Assembly (NCBI GenBank): GCA_964561785.1
Contig: CAZLRF010000006.1
Span: 1 to 64,000, forward strand
Reading direction: 5' to 3'
Source of the DNA: DATBSL01 sp964561785
Lineage (GTDB): Bacteria > Acidobacteriota > Vicinamibacteria > Fen-336
DNA: 64,000 nucleotides
Part shown: positions 1-8,389 of the stretch, one piece after another
How the letters are laid out: the number at the start of each line of letters is the position of its first letter
Position numbering within the stretch: the first letter of the stretch is position 1
Program-made: the position numbers and the translations under genes
The notes under the pieces: model-generated
Databases searched by the model: none
What the model was told of the DNA's origin: nothing
Seen by the model: only the letters and a program-made list of their open reading frames with translations

Positions 1-353
1 TGTACAGCCAGGCCTACGCGGACTACGCGCGGGGGAACTACGACTTGGCGATCCAGGGCTTCACCGAGTACATCCGGAACTACCCCGGCACCGACTTCAC
101 CGACAATGCGCAGTACTGGATCGGGGAGAGCCTGTACGGGAAGAAGATGTACGAGGAGGCGGTCGAGGCCTGGAACACGCTCTTCAAGGACTACCCCTCG
201 AGCGACAAGCTGCCCGACGGGCGGGTCAAGAAGGGTATGGCCCTCGAGCGGCTCGGCCGCAAGAGCCAGGCCCTCGTCGAGTACCGCTACGTGGTCGACC
301 GCTTCCCCAACTCGCAGGCCGCCCGGATCGCCCGCGAGCGGCTGACCCCCTGA
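1..353 (+). CDS. cpoB: YbgF/CpoB-type tetratricopeptide protein, C-terminal part
   Basis: Only the last roughly 117 codons are in the window; the reading frame is open from base 3 and ends at TGA 351-353. The visible part holds tandem TPR-like helices with the YbgF pattern: AYADYARGNYDLAIQGF, then YWIGESLYGKKMYEEAVEAW, then KKGMALERLGRKSQALVEY and a final R-F-P-N-S. In the known family this is the periplasmic C-terminal domain of the Tol-Pal-associated protein that coordinates outer-membrane constriction with peptidoglycan synthesis. ssb follows after 16 bases on the same strand. The N-terminal coiled coil and signal peptide, if present, lie outside the window, so the family call rests on the TPR part alone. 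Confidence 0.8.
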   Translation, partial: YSQAYADYARGNYDLAIQGFTEYIRNYPGTDFTDNAQYWIGESLYGKKMYEEAVEAWNTLFKDYPSSDKLPDGRVKKGMALERLGRKSQALVEYRYVVDRFPNSQAARIARERLTP

Positions 354-369
354 GAGCCCGGAGCGAGAC

Positions 370-807
370 ATGGCATCCGTCAACAAGGTGATCCTGATCG
401 GCAACGTCGGCCGCGACCCCGAGATCCGCTACACCCAGTCCGGCGAGCCGATCGCCAACTTCACCCTCGCCACGAACGAGGTCTGGAACGACAAGAGCGG
501 CCAGAGGCAGGAGCGCACGGAGTGGCACCGGGTCGAGGTCTTCGGCAAGACCGCCCAGGTCGTGCGCGACTACGTCACGAAGGGCCGGTCGGTCTACATC
601 GAGGGCAGCATCCGCTACGAGGAGTGGACGGACAAGGACGGCAACAAGCGCAACACGACCCGCATCCGCGTGAGTGGCCCCGGGTCGCGCCTCGTGCTCC
701 TCGGCGGCCGCGGCGAGGGCGGCGGGGGCGGCGCCCGCCCGGGCGCGGCGCCCTCCGATGCCCCGGCCGACGACTTCCAGGCCACGGACGACGACGTGCC
801 GTTCTAG
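370..807 (+). CDS. ssb: Single-stranded DNA-binding protein
   Basis: 145 residues. The N-terminal OB fold is recognisable: MASVNKVILIGNVGRDPEIR, then the SGEPIANFTLATNE and EWHRVEVFGKTA strands, and GRSVYIEGSIRYEEWTDKDG. A Gly/Ala-rich linker follows and the protein ends in the acidic tail DDDVPF, the family's protein-interaction tip. It coats single-stranded DNA during replication, repair and recombination and recruits partners through that tail. Length is normal for a bacterial SSB. ATG start; the gene sits 16 bases after the cpoB-type gene. The polyketide-synthase gene begins 31 bases downstream with its own Shine-Dalgarno, so cotranscription is possible but unproven. Confidence 0.97.
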   Translation: MASVNKVILIGNVGRDPEIRYTQSGEPIANFTLATNEVWNDKSGQRQERTEWHRVEVFGKTAQVVRDYVTKGRSVYIEGSIRYEEWTDKDGNKRNTTRIRVSGPGSRLVLLGGRGEGGGGGARPGAAPSDAPADDFQATDDDVPF

Positions 808-838
808 CTCGGGCCCCGGGCTTCGAAGGACGGCTGCA

Positions 839-1903
839 ATGGTGAGCCTTCTCGCCCTCGAGCGCTGGGTGCCGCCCTACCGCTACGAGCAGGAGGTGGT
901 CGCGGGCTTCGTGCGCGAGTGGCTGGCCGAGGGAGAGGGCGTGTCGCCGAGGCTCCTCGCGGTCTACGCCTCGGCGGGAGTCCGCTCGCGCTCTTCGGCG
1001 GTGCCGATCGAGAGCGTCTTCCACCCCAAGGATTTCGAGACCCAGAACCGCACCTACCGCGAGGTCGCGTGCCGGGCGGGGGTCGACGTGGCCGGCCGCG
1101 CGCTCGCCGCCTCGGGTCTCGCCCCGCCCGAGGTGGGCCTCGTCGTGAGCGTCTCCTGCACGGGGTTCATGATCCCGGCGGTGGACGCCCACGTGGCGAA
1201 CGCGCTCTCCCTCGGACCCCGGCTCGCGCGGCTTCCGATCACCGAGTCGGGCTGCGCGGGCGGGGTCGTGGGCCTCTCGCGCGCCGCGGACTTCCTCGAG
1301 GCCCGCCCCGACGGCGCCGCCCTCGTCCTCGCCCTCGAGTTCGCCAGCCTCACCTTCCAGCGCTGGGACCGCTCCCCCACGAACGTCGTCTCCACCGCGA
1401 TCTTCGGCGACGGCGGCGCCGCCGCCGTGCTCGTGGGACCGCGCCACCCCCGGGCGAGCGACGCCCTCGTCCGCCTCCGCCAGCGCGAGAGCGTCTTCTT
1501 TCCGGGCACGACCCACCTCATGGGCTTCGAGCTGCGCAACCAGGGCCTCCAGATCGTGCTCGACAAGGCCCTCGCCCCGTTCGTGCGGCAGCACGTCGCG
1601 CCCGCCGTCGACGGCTTCCTCGACCCGCTCGGCCTTACGCGCGCCGACGTCTCCCGCTTCATCCTCCACCCCGGGGGCCGGCGCGTCGTCGAGGTGATGG
1701 CCGAGAGGCTGTCTCTCTCCCCCCGGGACCTCGCCGCCACCGAGGCGGTCCTCGCCGAGCACGGCAACATGAGCTCCGTGACCGTCCTCTTCGTCCTGGA
1801 CGAGATCCTCCGCCGCGACCGTCCCCCCGCGGGAGCGCTCGGCCTCCTCGGCGCCTTCGGCCCCGGCTTCGCCGCGGAGCTGGCGCTCCTCGATTTCGCG
1901 TGA
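839..1903 (+). CDS. Type III polyketide synthase (chalcone/stilbene synthase family)
   Basis: 354 residues. The ATG at 839 is preceded by GAAGGA at 825-830. The catalytic triad is complete: Cys139 in ITESGCAGG, His277 in FILHPGGR and Asn310 in EHGNMSS; the C-terminal GAFGPGF loop of the thiolase fold is present. Enzymes of this family condense an acyl-CoA starter with several malonyl-CoA units on the active-site Cys and cyclise the chain to resorcinols, pyrones or naphthols. The stop overlaps the GTG of a methyltransferase by four bases, and that gene overlaps an FAD oxidoreductase in the same way, so the three are probably one tailoring pathway. The product cannot be read from sequence; a long-chain alkyl-resorcinol or alkyl-pyrone lipid is the best guess. 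Confidence 0.93.
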   Translation: MVSLLALERWVPPYRYEQEVVAGFVREWLAEGEGVSPRLLAVYASAGVRSRSSAVPIESVFHPKDFETQNRTYREVACRAGVDVAGRALAASGLAPPEVGLVVSVSCTGFMIPAVDAHVANALSLGPRLARLPITESGCAGGVVGLSRAADFLEARPDGAALVLALEFASLTFQRWDRSPTNVVSTAIFGDGGAAAVLVGPRHPRASDALVRLRQRESVFFPGTTHLMGFELRNQGLQIVLDKALAPFVRQHVAPAVDGFLDPLGLTRADVSRFILHPGGRRVVEVMAERLSLSPRDLAATEAVLAEHGNMSSVTVLFVLDEILRRDRPPAGALGLLGAFGPGFAAELALLDFA

Positions 1904-2577
1904 TTCCCGACCTGCGCGCGCGGTCGACCGAGCCCGAGCAGCTCGACCTCGGCGTCGCGGAGGCGGAGACGAAGCGCAGCCTCGCCGACCTGCGCTTCGT
2001 CAACCGGTGGCTCGGCAACCGCGGGAGCCTCCTCGACGCCGTGAGGCCCCACCTCCCCGCACCCGGGCGCCTGCTCGACGTGGGGTGCGGCTCGGGGGAC
2101 GTCACCGCCTTCCTCGCCGCCCGCGCGGGCGGCCCGCTCCTCGCGGTCGGGCTCGACGTCAAGACGCTGCACCTGCGCGGCGCGCCGTCCGTCGTGCGCC
2201 CCGTGGTCGCGGACGTGCGCCGCCTCCCTTTCCCGGAGCGGGCGTTCGACGTCGTGACCGCCTCGCTCTTCCTCCACCACTTCGACGACGCCGAGCTGCC
2301 GGCCCTCCTCGCCGGTCTCGCCCGCCTCGCCCGTCGCGCGCTGGTCGTGAACGACCTGCGGCGGGCCCTCGTCCCGTGGCTCTTCGGCCGCATCGCCTTC
2401 CCGCTGCTCTTCCGCAGCCGCGTCAGCGTCGACGACGGCCTCGTTTCGATCCGGCGAGGCTTCCGGGAGGACGAGCTGCGCCGCGCCTTCGCCGCGGCCG
2501 GCCTTCGCCGCGTCGAGATCCGCCGCCGTTTCCCTTACCGCCTCCTGGCGGTCGCGACCCTCCCGGGGGGGCCGTGA
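1900..2577 (+). CDS. SAM-dependent class I methyltransferase
   Basis: 225 residues. Motif I is RLLDVGCGSGDVTAFLA, followed by an acidic GLDVK at strand 2 and the FDVVTASLFLHHFDD motif IV region, so the Rossmann core is complete. GTG start at 1900 lies in a GTGA overlap with the PKS stop. A hydrophobic patch with Arg residues (ALVPWLFGRIAFPLLF) suggests membrane association or a lipid substrate. In bacterial type III PKS clusters a methyltransferase of this kind O- or C-methylates the phenolic or pyrone product; that role here is inferred from position. The stop overlaps the next gene by four bases. Confidence 0.88.
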   Translation: MIPDLRARSTEPEQLDLGVAEAETKRSLADLRFVNRWLGNRGSLLDAVRPHLPAPGRLLDVGCGSGDVTAFLAARAGGPLLAVGLDVKTLHLRGAPSVVRPVVADVRRLPFPERAFDVVTASLFLHHFDDAELPALLAGLARLARRALVVNDLRRALVPWLFGRIAFPLLFRSRVSVDDGLVSIRRGFREDELRRAFAAAGLRRVEIRRRFPYRLLAVATLPGGP

Positions 2578-3773
2578 GGGGCCGAGATGTCGTGGTCGTC
2601 GGGGGCGGCCCGGCCGGCTCTGCCGTCGCGACGCTCCTCGCCCGCGCCGGAAGGGACGTGCTCCTCCTCGACGCCGCCCGGTTCCCCCGCGACAAGGTCT
2701 GCGGCGAGGGGATCTCTCCCGGCGCCTGGCCCCTGCTCGAGCGACTCGGGGCCGCCGAGGACGTGCGCTCCCTCGCGCCGCGGCCCCTGCGTGGGATGCG
2801 GCTCGTCTCCCCGGACGGCACGGCGTTCCAGGGGTCCTACCGCGGGGAGGGCCGCGCCGGCTTCGCCGTCCGGCGCCTCGCCCTCGACGCCGCCCTGCTC
2901 TCGGTCGCCCGCCGCGCGGGGGCGGAGGTGCGCGAGGGCGTGCCGGTGCGCGACCTGCTGCAGGAAGGCGGTGCGGTGACGGGCGTGCTCGTCGAGGAGG
3001 GCGCCTGCCGTCGCTTCGTCCGGGCCCGCGTGGTGGTCGGGGCCGACGGGCGCCGCAGCGTGGTCGGACGGCGGCTCTTGCTCCTGCGGGAGCACCGCCG
3101 CCTGCGCCGCTTCGCCGTGCGCGGGCACTGGGAGGGGATGGAAGGGCTCGCCGACTTCGGCGAGATGCACGTCGCCGCCGGCGGCTATTGCGGCGTCGCT
3201 CCCCTCCCCGACGGCGCGGCCAACGTCGCGTTCGTCCTCGACCGCCGCGCGATGGCACCCGCCGCGGGGGACCTCGAGGGCTTCTACCGCGGGTCGCTGC
3301 GCCGGCTCTGGCCCCGCCTCGCCGAGCGGCTCCACCGCGCACGGCTCCTGGAGCCGCCTCGGGCGGTCGGGCCGCTCGCCCTCGAGTGCCGGTCGGCGAG
3401 CGCCCCCGGGGCCGTCCTCGTCGGGGACGCCGCGGGCTTCTACGATCCGTTCACGGGCGAGGGGGTCACGCTCGCCCTGCGTACCGCCGAGATGGCCGCG
3501 GCGGCCGTGCTTCGAGCGCTCGACACCCCTGGCGCTTCCACCCACTTCCTCGCGGGCTACGAGCGCGAGCGGCGGGCGGCCACTCGCGGCAAGTTCCGCT
3601 TCAACCGCATGCTCCAGCTCGCCGTCTCCTCGCGCCGCGCGGCCGACGCCGTGGCCCGGCGGCTCGCCCGACGCCCGGACATCGCCGACCGCCTCGTGGG
3701 GGTCGCCGGGGACTTCGAGCCCGCGCAGTCGCTGGTCTCACCGCGCCTCGTCTGGGACCTCCTGACCGCCTGA
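2574..3773 (+). CDS. FAD-dependent oxidoreductase (geranylgeranyl-reductase/FixC-like family)
   Basis: 399 residues. The dinucleotide-binding motif VVVGGGPAGSAVATLLARAG is at the N terminus. DKVCGEGISPGAW follows, the CGEG signature shared by GGR-type flavoproteins and aromatic hydroxylases. The second FAD motif is VLVGDAAGFYDPFTGEGV, near residue 285. GTG start at 2574 in a GTGA overlap with the methyltransferase. The family contains both lipid double-bond reductases and phenol hydroxylases, so it could hydroxylate the PKS-derived ring to a quinone precursor or reduce an acyl or isoprenoid chain; sequence alone does not choose. It is the last gene of the coupled trio. No membrane helix is evident. 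Confidence 0.88.
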   Translation: MRGRDVVVVGGGPAGSAVATLLARAGRDVLLLDAARFPRDKVCGEGISPGAWPLLERLGAAEDVRSLAPRPLRGMRLVSPDGTAFQGSYRGEGRAGFAVRRLALDAALLSVARRAGAEVREGVPVRDLLQEGGAVTGVLVEEGACRRFVRARVVVGADGRRSVVGRRLLLLREHRRLRRFAVRGHWEGMEGLADFGEMHVAAGGYCGVAPLPDGAANVAFVLDRRAMAPAAGDLEGFYRGSLRRLWPRLAERLHRARLLEPPRAVGPLALECRSASAPGAVLVGDAAGFYDPFTGEGVTLALRTAEMAAAAVLRALDTPGASTHFLAGYERERRAATRGKFRFNRMLQLAVSSRRAADAVARRLARRPDIADRLVGVAGDFEPAQSLVSPRLVWDLLTA

Positions 3774-3793
3774 AGCGAGGCGCCGGGGTGCTG

Positions 3794-3799
3794 TAGAAT
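3794..3799 (+). promoter_or_regulatory. Putative -10 element upstream of the E1 gene
   Basis: TAGAAT lies in the 88-base gap after the oxidoreductase. A start near 3806 would give a leader of about 55 bases, ending with AGGAGG at 3844-3849 and the TTG start at 3862. No good -35 hexamer is seen. Confidence 0.4.
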
Positions 3800-3861
3800 C
3801 GCCGGAGCTGCCGCCTCCCCCGCTGCGGGCGGCCCACCCGATCAGGAGGAGACGAGCCACC

Positions 3862-5967
3862 TTGGCCGCGACGCTCGACCGTCGGCTGCGCCTGCACGGC
3901 GACACCCTGCTCTCGATGTACCGCACGATGCTGCTCTCGCGGCGCATCGACGACAAGGAGATCCAGCTCAAGCGGCAGAACCGCGTCTACTTCCAGATCA
4001 GCGGGGCCGGACACGAGGCGGTGCTGGTCGCCGCCGGGATGGTCCTGCGCCCGGGGCACGACTGGTTCTACGCGTACTACCGCGACCGGGCGCTCGTCCT
4101 CCAGCTCGGCATGACCCCGCTCGAGATGCTGCTCGGGGCGGTGGGGGCGAGGGACGACCCGAGCTCCGGGGGACGCCAGATGCCGTCCCACTGGAGCCAC
4201 CCGCGCCTCAACGTGGTGACGAAGTCCTCGCCGACGGGCACGCAGTTTCTCCAGGCGGTCGGCTGCGCGGAGGCCGGCCTGTACCTCGCCGCGGGCCGGG
4301 TCCCCTCCGCTCCGCCTCCCCGCTTCGCCTCCGACGAGGTCGTCTACTGCTCCTCGGGCGAGGGGACGACGTCGGAGGGCGAGTTCTGGGAGAGCCTCAA
4401 CACCGCATCGAACCTGAAGCTCCCGGTGCTCTACCTGATCGAGGACAACGGCTACGCGATCTCGGTGCCGGTCGAGGTCCAGACCGCGGGGGGCAGCATC
4501 TCGAAGCTCGTTCGCTCGTTTCCCAACCTGCTCGTGCGCGAGGTGGACGGGTGCGACCCGCTCGCCAGCCTGTCCGTCCTCAGCGAGGCCGCGGCGTGGT
4601 GCCGCGCGCGCCGGGGCCCGGCCCTCGTCCACGCGCGGGTCGTCCGCCCGTACTCGCACTCGCTCTCCGACGACGAGGCCCTCTACCGCCCCCTCGCGGA
4701 GCGGGAGGCCGACGCGCGGCGCGACCCCCTGGCGTCCTTCCCCCTTCGTCTGCTCGAGGAGGGGGTGGCGACGGCGGACGCCCTCGCCGCCCTGCGCGAC
4801 GGGGTCGAGCGGGAAGTGGCGGCGGCGGCCGACGCCGCCCTCGAGGCCCCCCTCCCCGACCCCGCGAGCGTGACCCTGCACGTCCACTCCCCCGACTTCG
4901 ACCCCGCCTCCCCCGCCCTCGAGGTCGAGCCGGTGCCGGAGGGGGGCCCGAAGACGATGGTGGACCTGCTCAACGCGTGCCTCCACGACGAGATGGCGCG
5001 GGACCCCCGGATCGTGGTCTTCGGGCAGGACGTGGCGGACTGCTCGCGAGAGGCGGGGCTCGACGAGGTCAAGGGCAAGGGCGGCGTCTTCAAGGTCACC
5101 CACAACCTCCAGCGCCGCCACGGCTCCCACCGGGTCTTCAACACCCCCCTCGCCGAAGCGAACATCGTGGGCCGGGCGATCGGGATGGCGACGCGGGGCC
5201 TCAAGCCGGTGGTCGAGATCCAGTTCTTCGACTACATCTGGCCCGCGTACATGCAGATCCGCAACGAGCTCGCCCTCATCCGGTGGCGCTCGAACGGAGG
5301 CTTCAAGTGCCCGGTGGTGATCCGGGTCACCTACGGCGGCTACCTGCAGGGCGGGGCGGTGTACCACAGCCAGTGCGGCGAGGTGATCTTCACCCACGTG
5401 CCGGGCCTGCGGGTCGTCCTCCCCTCGAACGCCCTCGACGCGAACGGGCTGCTGCGCACCGCGATCCGGTGCGACGACCCCGTGCTCTTCCTCGAGCACA
5501 AGCACCTCTACCGGCAGACCCACAACAAGGGGGTCTACCCGGGCCCCGACTACACGATCCCGTTCGGGCGGGCCGCCCGCGTCCGCGAGGGCCGCGACGT
5601 CACCGTCGTCACCTTCGGCGCCCTCGTCCATCGCAGCCTCGCCGCCGCGCGCCAGGTGGCGCTCGACGGGATCGAGACCGAGGTCCTCGACCTGCGCACG
5701 CTCAGCCCCTACGACTGGGACGCGATCGCGGCGAGCGTCCGCCGGACCGGCCGCGTGATCGTCGCCCACGAGGACTCTCTCTCGTGGGGTTACGGGGCGG
5801 AGATCGCGGCCCGTGTCGCGTCGGAGCTCTTCGAGCACCTCGACGCGCCGGTGCGGCGGGTGGGGGCGAAGGACACCTTCGTCGGCTACAACCCCGTGCT
5901 CGAGGACGCGATCCTGCCCCAGGTCGCGACGATCGCCGAAGCGCTGCGGGAGATCGCCCGCTACTGA
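3862..5967 (+). CDS. 2-oxoacid (branched-chain type) dehydrogenase E1, fused alpha and beta subunits
   Basis: 701 residues. The N-terminal half is an E1-alpha domain: SGAGHEAVLVAAG, then the thiamine-diphosphate region SSGEGTTSEGEFWESLN ending in LIEDNGYAISVP. From about residue 355 (KTMVDLLNACLHDEMARDP) it is an E1-beta domain with VVFGQDVADCSREAG, EANIVGRAIGMATRGLKPVVEIQFFDYIWPA and a C-terminal transketolase-like domain. It would decarboxylate a 2-oxoacid and pass the acyl group to an E2 lipoyl carrier. No E2 or E3 gene is in the window. The TTG start is chosen because AGGAGG lies 12 bases upstream; ATG 3916 would remove conserved N-terminal sequence. Its 3' end overlaps ptsI on the other strand by seven bases. 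Confidence 0.9.
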   Translation: MAATLDRRLRLHGDTLLSMYRTMLLSRRIDDKEIQLKRQNRVYFQISGAGHEAVLVAAGMVLRPGHDWFYAYYRDRALVLQLGMTPLEMLLGAVGARDDPSSGGRQMPSHWSHPRLNVVTKSSPTGTQFLQAVGCAEAGLYLAAGRVPSAPPPRFASDEVVYCSSGEGTTSEGEFWESLNTASNLKLPVLYLIEDNGYAISVPVEVQTAGGSISKLVRSFPNLLVREVDGCDPLASLSVLSEAAAWCRARRGPALVHARVVRPYSHSLSDDEALYRPLAEREADARRDPLASFPLRLLEEGVATADALAALRDGVEREVAAAADAALEAPLPDPASVTLHVHSPDFDPASPALEVEPVPEGGPKTMVDLLNACLHDEMARDPRIVVFGQDVADCSREAGLDEVKGKGGVFKVTHNLQRRHGSHRVFNTPLAEANIVGRAIGMATRGLKPVVEIQFFDYIWPAYMQIRNELALIRWRSNGGFKCPVVIRVTYGGYLQGGAVYHSQCGEVIFTHVPGLRVVLPSNALDANGLLRTAIRCDDPVLFLEHKHLYRQTHNKGVYPGPDYTIPFGRAARVREGRDVTVVTFGALVHRSLAAARQVALDGIETEVLDLRTLSPYDWDAIAASVRRTGRVIVAHEDSLSWGYGAEIAARVASELFEHLDAPVRRVGAKDTFVGYNPVLEDAILPQVATIAEALREIARY

Positions 5968-7724
5968 GGGCCACCCTCGTCCCCCGCCGTCGCCCCGGCG
6001 GCCGCGACCGGCGCGAGGGAGGAGCGCACGAGCTCCTGGATCTCGGCGCAGGTGGACAGGGCGAGGCATCGGACGGCGAGGGCCTCTGCGTCCGCGGCTC
6101 GCACCGCGCGCAGCGCCTCTTTGACCCGGGGAATCGCGGAGGGCGCCATCGAGAGCGCCCGGAAGCCGAGGCCCACCAGGAGAACGGCCTCCAGAGGCTG
6201 TCCCGCCATCTCGCCGCACACCGAGAGCGGCCGCCCGTGCGCCCGCGCCGCCTTCGCGATCCCGGCGAGGGTGCGCAGGACGGCGGGGTGGAGCGGCTCG
6301 TACAGGGACGACACGCGGGGGTCCGTGCGATCGACCGCGAGGAGGTACTGGATGAGGTCGTTCGTCCCCACGCTGAAGAAGTCGACCTCGGGGGCGAGGA
6401 GGTCCGCGACCATCGCCGCGCTCGGCACCTCGAGGTTCACGCCGACGGGGACGCTCTCCCGGAACGCGAGACCCTCCGCCCGCAGCTCCCGCCGCGCCTC
6501 CTCGAGCAGCTCGAGGGCGAGGCGCAGGTCCGAGGGCCCGCTGACGAACGGGAACATCACCCGGACGGGGCCCTCCTTGCCCGCCCGCAGGAGGGCGCGC
6601 AGCTGGATCCGGAAGGGCTCGCGGGAGCGCCGCAGGAGCCGCAGCGCGCGCTCGCCGAGGGCGGGGTTCGGGCTCGACGGCCCCGCCGGCCCGAGCGCCT
6701 CGAGCCCGACGTCCCACGTCCGCACCGTCACCGGGTGCGGGTGCATCTGCTCGACGAGCCGGCGGTACACGTCGATCTGCTGCTCCTCGGTCGGGAAGCG
6801 CAAGCCCCGCCCGAGGAGGTACTCCGAGCGGAACAGCCCGATCCCCGAGGCGCCGTAGAGCTGGGCCGTCGCCGCCTCCTCCGGGAACTCGACGTTGGCC
6901 TCGAGGCGGACCTCGACGCCGTCGAGGGTGCGCGCGGGGAGCCCGCGGGTCCCGCGCAGCCGCTCCTCCTCGCGCCGGTGGGCCTCCTGCGTCGCGGAGA
7001 GGGCCACGAGGGCCGGCCCGGAGGGGTCGACGTGGACCTCGCCCCGGCCGCCGTCCACCGCGACGACCGCGCCCGGCGGGATCTGCCGGGTCGCGTCCTT
7101 GAGCCCCGCCACCGCCGGGATGCCGAGCGAGCGCGCGAGGATCGCGGTGTGGTAGGTCGAGGAGCCCACGTCGGTGACGATCGCGAGTACCCTCTCCCAG
7201 TCGAGCTCCGCCGCCTCGGAGGGCGTCAGGTCCCCGGCCACGAGGACGACCGGGCCGGGAAGACGGGCGAGCGAGGGCGCGCCCGGCGCGCCCTGCAGGT
7301 TGATCTGGACGCGCCCGACCACGTCGTCGAGGTCCGTCGCGCGCTCGCGCAGGTAGGCGTCGGAGAAGTGGCTGAACAGCGCGTGGAGGCTCTCCGAGAC
7401 CATGCGCAGCGCCCACTCCGCGTTGACCCCCTCCTCCCGCACGATGGACAGCGCCCGCTCCCGCAGGAGCGGGTCGTCGAGCATGAGGAGGTGGGCGTCG
7501 AAGATGTAGGCGTGGGGAGCGCCGACCTCGCGCGAGAGCCGCTCCTTGATCGCGCCGAGCTGCTCGCGGGAGAGGGCGATCGCCGCCTCGAGCCGTGCCA
7601 CCTCCGCCTCCACCTGGTCCCGGGGGACGGCGAGGCGGAAGACCGGGGCGCGGTCGCGCTCCATGACGAGCGCGCGCCCCACCGCCACCCCCGGGGAGAC
7701 GCCGGTCCCGACCAGACGGCTCAC
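5961..7724 (-). CDS. ptsI: Phosphoenolpyruvate-protein phosphotransferase, enzyme I of the PTS
   Basis: 587 residues, near the usual length. It transfers phosphate from PEP to HPr. The swivelling domain carries the phospho-His motif GSSTYHTAILARS (His192). The C-terminal PEP-binding barrel has GIGLFRSEYLL, RVMFPFVSG, FSVGTNDLIQYLLAVDR and the catalytic Cys motif SVCGEMAGQP. The GTG start at 7724 is part of a GTGA overlap with the HPr stop and begins the family-typical VGTGVSPGVAVGRA. It is the last gene of the operon. No EIIB or EIIC permease gene is present nearby, so this PTS looks regulatory. Confidence 0.96.
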   Translation of the reverse strand: MSRLVGTGVSPGVAVGRALVMERDRAPVFRLAVPRDQVEAEVARLEAAIALSREQLGAIKERLSREVGAPHAYIFDAHLLMLDDPLLRERALSIVREEGVNAEWALRMVSESLHALFSHFSDAYLRERATDLDDVVGRVQINLQGAPGAPSLARLPGPVVLVAGDLTPSEAAELDWERVLAIVTDVGSSTYHTAILARSLGIPAVAGLKDATRQIPPGAVVAVDGGRGEVHVDPSGPALVALSATQEAHRREEERLRGTRGLPARTLDGVEVRLEANVEFPEEAATAQLYGASGIGLFRSEYLLGRGLRFPTEEQQIDVYRRLVEQMHPHPVTVRTWDVGLEALGPAGPSSPNPALGERALRLLRRSREPFRIQLRALLRAGKEGPVRVMFPFVSGPSDLRLALELLEEARRELRAEGLAFRESVPVGVNLEVPSAAMVADLLAPEVDFFSVGTNDLIQYLLAVDRTDPRVSSLYEPLHPAVLRTLAGIAKAARAHGRPLSVCGEMAGQPLEAVLLVGLGFRALSMAPSAIPRVKEALRAVRAADAEALAVRCLALSTCAEIQELVRSSLAPVAAAGATAGDEGGPQ

Positions 7725-7990
7725 GCGTCCTCCCCGAAGCCGCTCTCCACCAGGGCGGCGAGGGCGCTCACCGCCTCTTCCTCGTCCGGCCCCTCGGCAC
7801 ACACCTCGATCGCCGTCCCCTGCGAGGCGGCGAGGAGGAGGATCCCGAGGATGGACTTGCCGTCGGCCACCCTCCCGTCGCGGCCGGCCGTCACCCGGCT
7901 GCGATACCGGCTTGCCGCGTGGACGAAGCGCGCCGCGGCCCGCGCGTGCAGGCCGAGGCGGTTCCGGATCACGACCTCGCGGCGCCTCAC
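7721..7990 (-). CDS. ptsH: HPr family phosphocarrier protein
   Basis: 89 residues. Both regulatory sites occur at exactly the textbook positions: His15 in RLGLHARAAARFV, phosphorylated by enzyme I, and Ser46 in ADGKSILGILLLAA, the target of HPr kinase/phosphorylase, whose gene is in the same operon. GTG start at 7990 in a GTGA overlap with the EIIA gene, and the stop overlaps ptsI by four bases. HPr relays phosphate between EI and EIIA; phosphorylation on Ser46 would shift it to a signalling state. The length and fold are standard. Confidence 0.95.
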   Translation of the reverse strand: MRRREVVIRNRLGLHARAAARFVHAASRYRSRVTAGRDGRVADGKSILGILLLAASQGTAIEVCAEGPDEEEAVSALAALVESGFGEDA

Positions 7991-8385
7991 GCGGGGCGCC
8001 GCGCGAGCAGCTCGCTCGCCACGTGGATGGCCCCCTTGCCCTGCTCCCGGACGGCGCGGGCCACCTCGACCAGCGCGCCCTCGCGCAGCGACGAGGCCTT
8101 GATCACCATGGGCAGGCTCACGCCGGTGACGATCTCCACCCGCTCCGAGAGGTAGGGCAGGCTCAGGTTCGTGGGCGTGCCCCCGAACATGTCGGTCAGC
8201 ACGAGCACGTCGCCCCCCCCCGCCTCCTGAATCCCCTTCTCGATCGCGGCCCCCGCCGCCGCCGGGTCGTCGCTCCACCCGATCGAGACCGCGGCGATCG
8301 CGGGGATCTCGCCCACGATCGTCCGCGCGGCGTTCACCAGCTCCTCCGCCACCCGCCCGTGCGTCACGACCACGATGCCGATCAT
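7987..8385 (-). CDS. PTS EIIA component, mannose/sorbose family
   Basis: 132 residues. It begins MIGIVVVTHGRVAEELV, with His9 as the predicted phospho-acceptor, and contains the family signature LVLTDMFGGTPTNLSL. ATG start with AGGAGT a few bases upstream. In enteric bacteria this domain is part of the mannose transporter; here there is no EIIB, EIIC or EIID beside it. As in many alphaproteobacteria and deltaproteobacteria, a stand-alone EIIA-Man next to HPr, EI and HprK is thought to act as a regulator. The stop overlaps the HPr start by four bases and rapZ lies four bases upstream of the ATG. Confidence 0.93.
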   Translation of the reverse strand: MIGIVVVTHGRVAEELVNAARTIVGEIPAIAAVSIGWSDDPAAAGAAIEKGIQEAGGGDVLVLTDMFGGTPTNLSLPYLSERVEIVTGVSLPMVIKASSLREGALVEVARAVREQGKGAIHVASELLARRPA

Positions 8386-8389
8386 GCGC

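Noticed and set aside
3601..7416. Very long open frames opposite real genes, e.g. minus 3601-7416, plus 4551-8102, plus 18473-22075 opposite dnaE, plus 46368-49085 opposite uvrA, plus 57308-60595
   Set aside because: They are antisense or out-of-frame shadows caused by extreme G+C; their translations are Arg/Pro/Gly/Ala-rich with no domain motifs, while the other strand encodes well-known proteins.
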